Made by a program: the position numbers and the translations under genes
The notes under the pieces: generated by a model
The model's input: the letters and a program-made list of their open reading frames with translations, nothing else
Databases searched by the model: none
What the model was told of the DNA's origin: nothing
Assembly (NCBI RefSeq): GCF_017968845.1
Contig: NZ_CP072876.1
Coordinates: 62,001-126,000, forward strand
Source: Microbacterium sp. NIBRBAC000506063
Lineage (GTDB): Bacteria; Actinomycetota; Actinomycetes; Actinomycetales; Microbacteriaceae
DNA: 64,000 nucleotides
Direction: 5' to 3'
Shown here: positions 61,968-64,000 of the stretch, in pieces
How the letters are laid out: each line of letters starts with the position of its first letter
Position numbering within the stretch: the stretch's first letter is position 1

Positions 61968-62864
61968 TCAGCCGTAGAAGCCGCAGTGCATCCGGATCGG
62001 ATTCTCCGAGTCCGCCATGAGCTCCTCCGTCTGGAATCCGAAGAACCGCTGCCCGCCGGCCGTCAGGAGAGGCGCCTCGGGCAGTTCGTAGAGCCCGACG
62101 GTCTCGCTCGCGTCCACGACCACGGGAGCGGATGCCGCGGCAGCCGCCCGGATGTCGAATCCCTCATCGAGGATGCCGTCGAGCCACTCGCTGCGCGGGC
62201 AGACGCCTCCCCAGGCCTCGAGAGGCGCCACCTGGATCGGGTAGGGATCCCCGTCGATCTCGGAGACGACGACGTCACGCGTCTGCTCCCCCGTTCCCCC
62301 GCTCGCACAGTCGCGGCCGGCGTCGGTGTGCGGCATCCAGAGCGTCTGCTCGATGCGGAAGCCGACGTCCAGCGCGGTGACCTCGTGCACGGTGTCGCCG
62401 CAGCGACTCATGCGTGCGATCGGGTAGACGAGCTGGTCGGCGGGCTGCTCCCCCGAGGCCGCGTCGTCCCGGCCGAGCCAGACGTACCAGAGCACGTGCA
62501 TGGCGTTGCCGTCGAGCTGGGTGATCGGGATCACGACGTCGACCACGCCGTCGCCATCGGCATCGCCTTCCACGGCCTCGCCGAGCGTGTAGGTGCGCAG
62601 GTACTCGTCGTCACCCTCGCCGTCCTGCAGCGCGACCGTCTCGGGCTCCCAGAGGCCGTCGGCGGCGAAAGACCACTCTGCGTTCTCCGCCCATGCGACG
62701 ATCGTCGCCTTCGTCACGACCGGTTCCTCGACGGGTGCCTCCGGTGCCGCAGTGACGGTGGGTTCCTCGATGGGCGTCTCCGGCACGGATCCGCCGGCAC
62801 ATCCCACGAACAGAAGCGCCAGCGCGCACGTGCCGGCGACCACGGGCGCGACGGCGGCCCGCAT
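61968..62864 (-). CDS. Putative lipoprotein
   Basis: 298 residues, unbroken. A signal peptide ends in the lipobox ALLFVGCAGG, so Cys 22 is the likely lipid anchor. A Pro/Glu/Val-rich linker (PETPIEEPTVTAAPEAPVEE) follows, then an extracellular domain with four Cys (MSRCGD, GRDCASG, GGVCPRSE, MHCGFYG). EGDADGDGVVDVVIPITQLDG resembles a calcium-binding FG-GAP loop. Function unknown. Its ATG overlaps by one base the stop of the upstream membrane protein gene. Confidence 0.75.
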   Translation of the reverse strand: MRAAVAPVVAGTCALALLFVGCAGGSVPETPIEEPTVTAAPEAPVEEPVVTKATIVAWAENAEWSFAADGLWEPETVALQDGEGDDEYLRTYTLGEAVEGDADGDGVVDVVIPITQLDGNAMHVLWYVWLGRDDAASGEQPADQLVYPIARMSRCGDTVHEVTALDVGFRIEQTLWMPHTDAGRDCASGGTGEQTRDVVVSEIDGDPYPIQVAPLEAWGGVCPRSEWLDGILDEGFDIRAAAAASAPVVVDASETVGLYELPEAPLLTAGGQRFFGFQTEELMADSENPIRMHCGFYG

Positions 62865-63928
62865 CAGCGCGTCTCCGCGGGACCGATCGCGTGTGCGGCG
62901 ACGGCCGCGCCCACGGCGCCCGCACTCGCCGTCCCCAGCGCCGCGCCCAGCGCCGAGGGGAAGGCCGCCGGCAGAAGCTCCAGAGGCGCCGCCTCCCCGA
63001 TGCGCATGTGCGTGGCGATCATGGCGTTGCGGCCGATCGTCGTCCCGGAAAGCAGGACCTCGTCGCGGTCCTCGTAAGGACGTGCGGCGAGCGCCTTCAG
63101 CCGGTCCGTCGCGTAGGAGACGTCCTGCGGGCCGTAGTTCTGGGTCAGAGTCGGCACCCAGGCGGCCACGACGCCGCCGGAGTGCGTCGCCTGCCCGCCG
63201 TAGTACTCCGAGACGGCGGTGATCATCTCTGCCATCCAGTCGCGTACGCCCGGCGCCGACATGGACACGACCCGATAGGTGTCGTTGCCGTCCACCTCGA
63301 AGACGGCGAAGAGCGCATCACCCATGAGATTGGCGCGGGTCGTCTGACTGAGGGAGAGATTGGCGATCGTCGTCCCGCTGAGACTGCCCGAGGTCGTCGA
63401 CACGCTCGTGCCGAAGCTGCGCGCCGTGTCATCGCCTGTCGCATACGTGCTCGACGACGATGCCCCGAAGGAGGTGGCGAACATCCTCATGCTCGTCTCC
63501 ATCGCTCCGGTGATGGCGCCCTCGGTCTGCTGATCGAAGTGCCGCTCGATCTCGATGATCCGGGCACCGCTGACGCTCACATCATCCGGAACGCTGTACA
63601 TGACCTGACGCGGAGTCTGCGCGAACTCCACGAGCCGGTGGTGCAGCGCGTTCGCCTGAGCGATGTCGCGGCGATTGAACCGGCTCGCCTTGAGCTCGGC
63701 GAAGAACCCGATGAGGAACAGGATGAGCCCGAGCAGGAAGAAGATGAACCCGATCGTCTGACCGAACACGAACCCCGAGAGGAAGTCCGCTCCGGTCTGA
63801 ACCATCAGCGCGGCGAACCCGAGCGAGCACGCCAGCCAGATGAGGAGGATGATGATCCCCCAGACGAGCATTCCGCGTTTGCGCATGGAGCGCGCCGCCG
63901 ACGATACCCCCGAGACGATACTGGACAT
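62864..63928 (-). CDS. Hypothetical membrane protein
   Basis: 354 residues, unbroken. Two membrane segments near residues 20-40 and 50-75 (GMLVWGIIILLIWLACSLGF, FGQTIGFIFFLLGLILFLIG) are followed by a large cytosolic domain of about 270 residues with a Ser/Thr/Gly-rich middle (GASSSSTYATGDDTARS) and a Gly/Ala-rich end. I do not recognise the family. It forms a pair with the downstream lipoprotein gene, so the two may act together at the membrane. Confidence 0.65.
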   Translation of the reverse strand: MSSIVSGVSSAARSMRKRGMLVWGIIILLIWLACSLGFAALMVQTGADFLSGFVFGQTIGFIFFLLGLILFLIGFFAELKASRFNRRDIAQANALHHRLVEFAQTPRQVMYSVPDDVSVSGARIIEIERHFDQQTEGAITGAMETSMRMFATSFGASSSSTYATGDDTARSFGTSVSTTSGSLSGTTIANLSLSQTTRANLMGDALFAVFEVDGNDTYRVVSMSAPGVRDWMAEMITAVSEYYGGQATHSGGVVAAWVPTLTQNYGPQDVSYATDRLKALAARPYEDRDEVLLSGTTIGRNAMIATHMRIGEAAPLELLPAAFPSALGAALGTASAGAVGAAVAAHAIGPAETR

Positions 63929-63945
63929 GCTCTCCCCTAGACAGG

Positions 63946-63988
63946 CTGTCGGCGTTGTCCTTCACACTACAAAAGACACCGCCGACAG
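63946..63988. promoter_or_regulatory. Inverted repeat upstream of the membrane protein-lipoprotein pair
   Basis: CTGTCGGCGTTGTC (63946-63959) and GACACCGCCGACAG (63975-63988) pair at 13 of 14 positions around an A/T-rich centre. It lies 18-60 bases before the start at 63928 and overlaps the expected promoter, so it is a candidate operator. Confidence 0.5.
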
Positions 63989-64000
63989 GGGAAGTACCGT

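Overview
The window is high-GC actinobacterial DNA. Gene content and order point to a member of the Microbacteriaceae, most likely Microbacterium or a close relative: hisC-hisB-hisH-priA-sseB, a LysM gene divergent from lexA, prfB-ftsE-ftsX-smpB, murI-rph-rdgB, a DUF4244-type Tad pilus locus, Ku/LigD, a 13E12-type HNH protein and teichoic-acid type glycerophosphotransferases. This assignment rests on pattern recognition, not on a database search. I see no rRNA, CRISPR array, insertion sequence or prophage.

The feature that shapes everything else is a systematic base loss. More than half of the genes are broken into two or more reading frames, roughly 70 breaks by my count. Every break I resolved is repaired by adding one G or C to a G/C run of three to five bases. 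Several stop codons are hidden in the same way, which makes false fusions such as LysM-HisC and MetF-MetE. I therefore give whole-gene coordinates, call the genes intact in the organism, and treat the breaks as probable homopolymer errors of a long-read assembly. Protein lengths are given after this repair.

Layout. 1-4.7 kb: end of an unknown gene, then histidine biosynthesis and SseB on the minus strand. 4.7-5.6 kb: lexA with candidate SOS boxes. 5.7-9.2 kb: metF-metE for methionine. 9.2-12.6 kb: S9 peptidase and a glutamate-cysteine ligase-like enzyme. 12.6-16.8 kb: smpB, ftsX, ftsE, an acetyltransferase and prfB. 16.8-23.7 kb: MFS transporter, AidB-like acyl-CoA dehydrogenase, small coiled-coil protein, TspO-like protein, HxlR and AraC regulators, thioesterase and a DUF4287 protein. 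23.7-28.2 kb: compact Tad pilus operon. 28.3-32.6 kb: tRNA-Leu, DedA, then divergent ku and ligD for end joining. 32.6-39.5 kb: TetR with its operator and target, Pr6Pr-type membrane protein, cation exporter, rdgB-rph-murI, pncB and DUF3039. 39.5-46.3 kb: ABC exporter, nucleotidyltransferase, two unknown genes and an HNH protein. 46.4-51.7 kb: CitAB-type two-component system divergent from tctCBA. 51.7-58.1 kb: three glycerophosphotransferase-like genes, a family 2 glycosyltransferase and a GlxA-type regulator. 58.1-64 kb: HtrA protease, aminotransferase, nitrilase-family amidase, initiator tRNA, lipoprotein and membrane protein.

The most interesting signal is a pair of homologous elements of about 150 bases placed directly downstream of tRNA-Leu(UAG) and tRNA-fMet. 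Each element ends in a copy of the last 19-21 bases of its own tRNA. The two share a hairpin with compensating stem changes and three sequence blocks at the same spacing. Other signals of note are a short repeat inserted in frame in three genes, a second repeat that supplies the stop codon of three genes, and a strong excess of the 7-mer GGATGCC.
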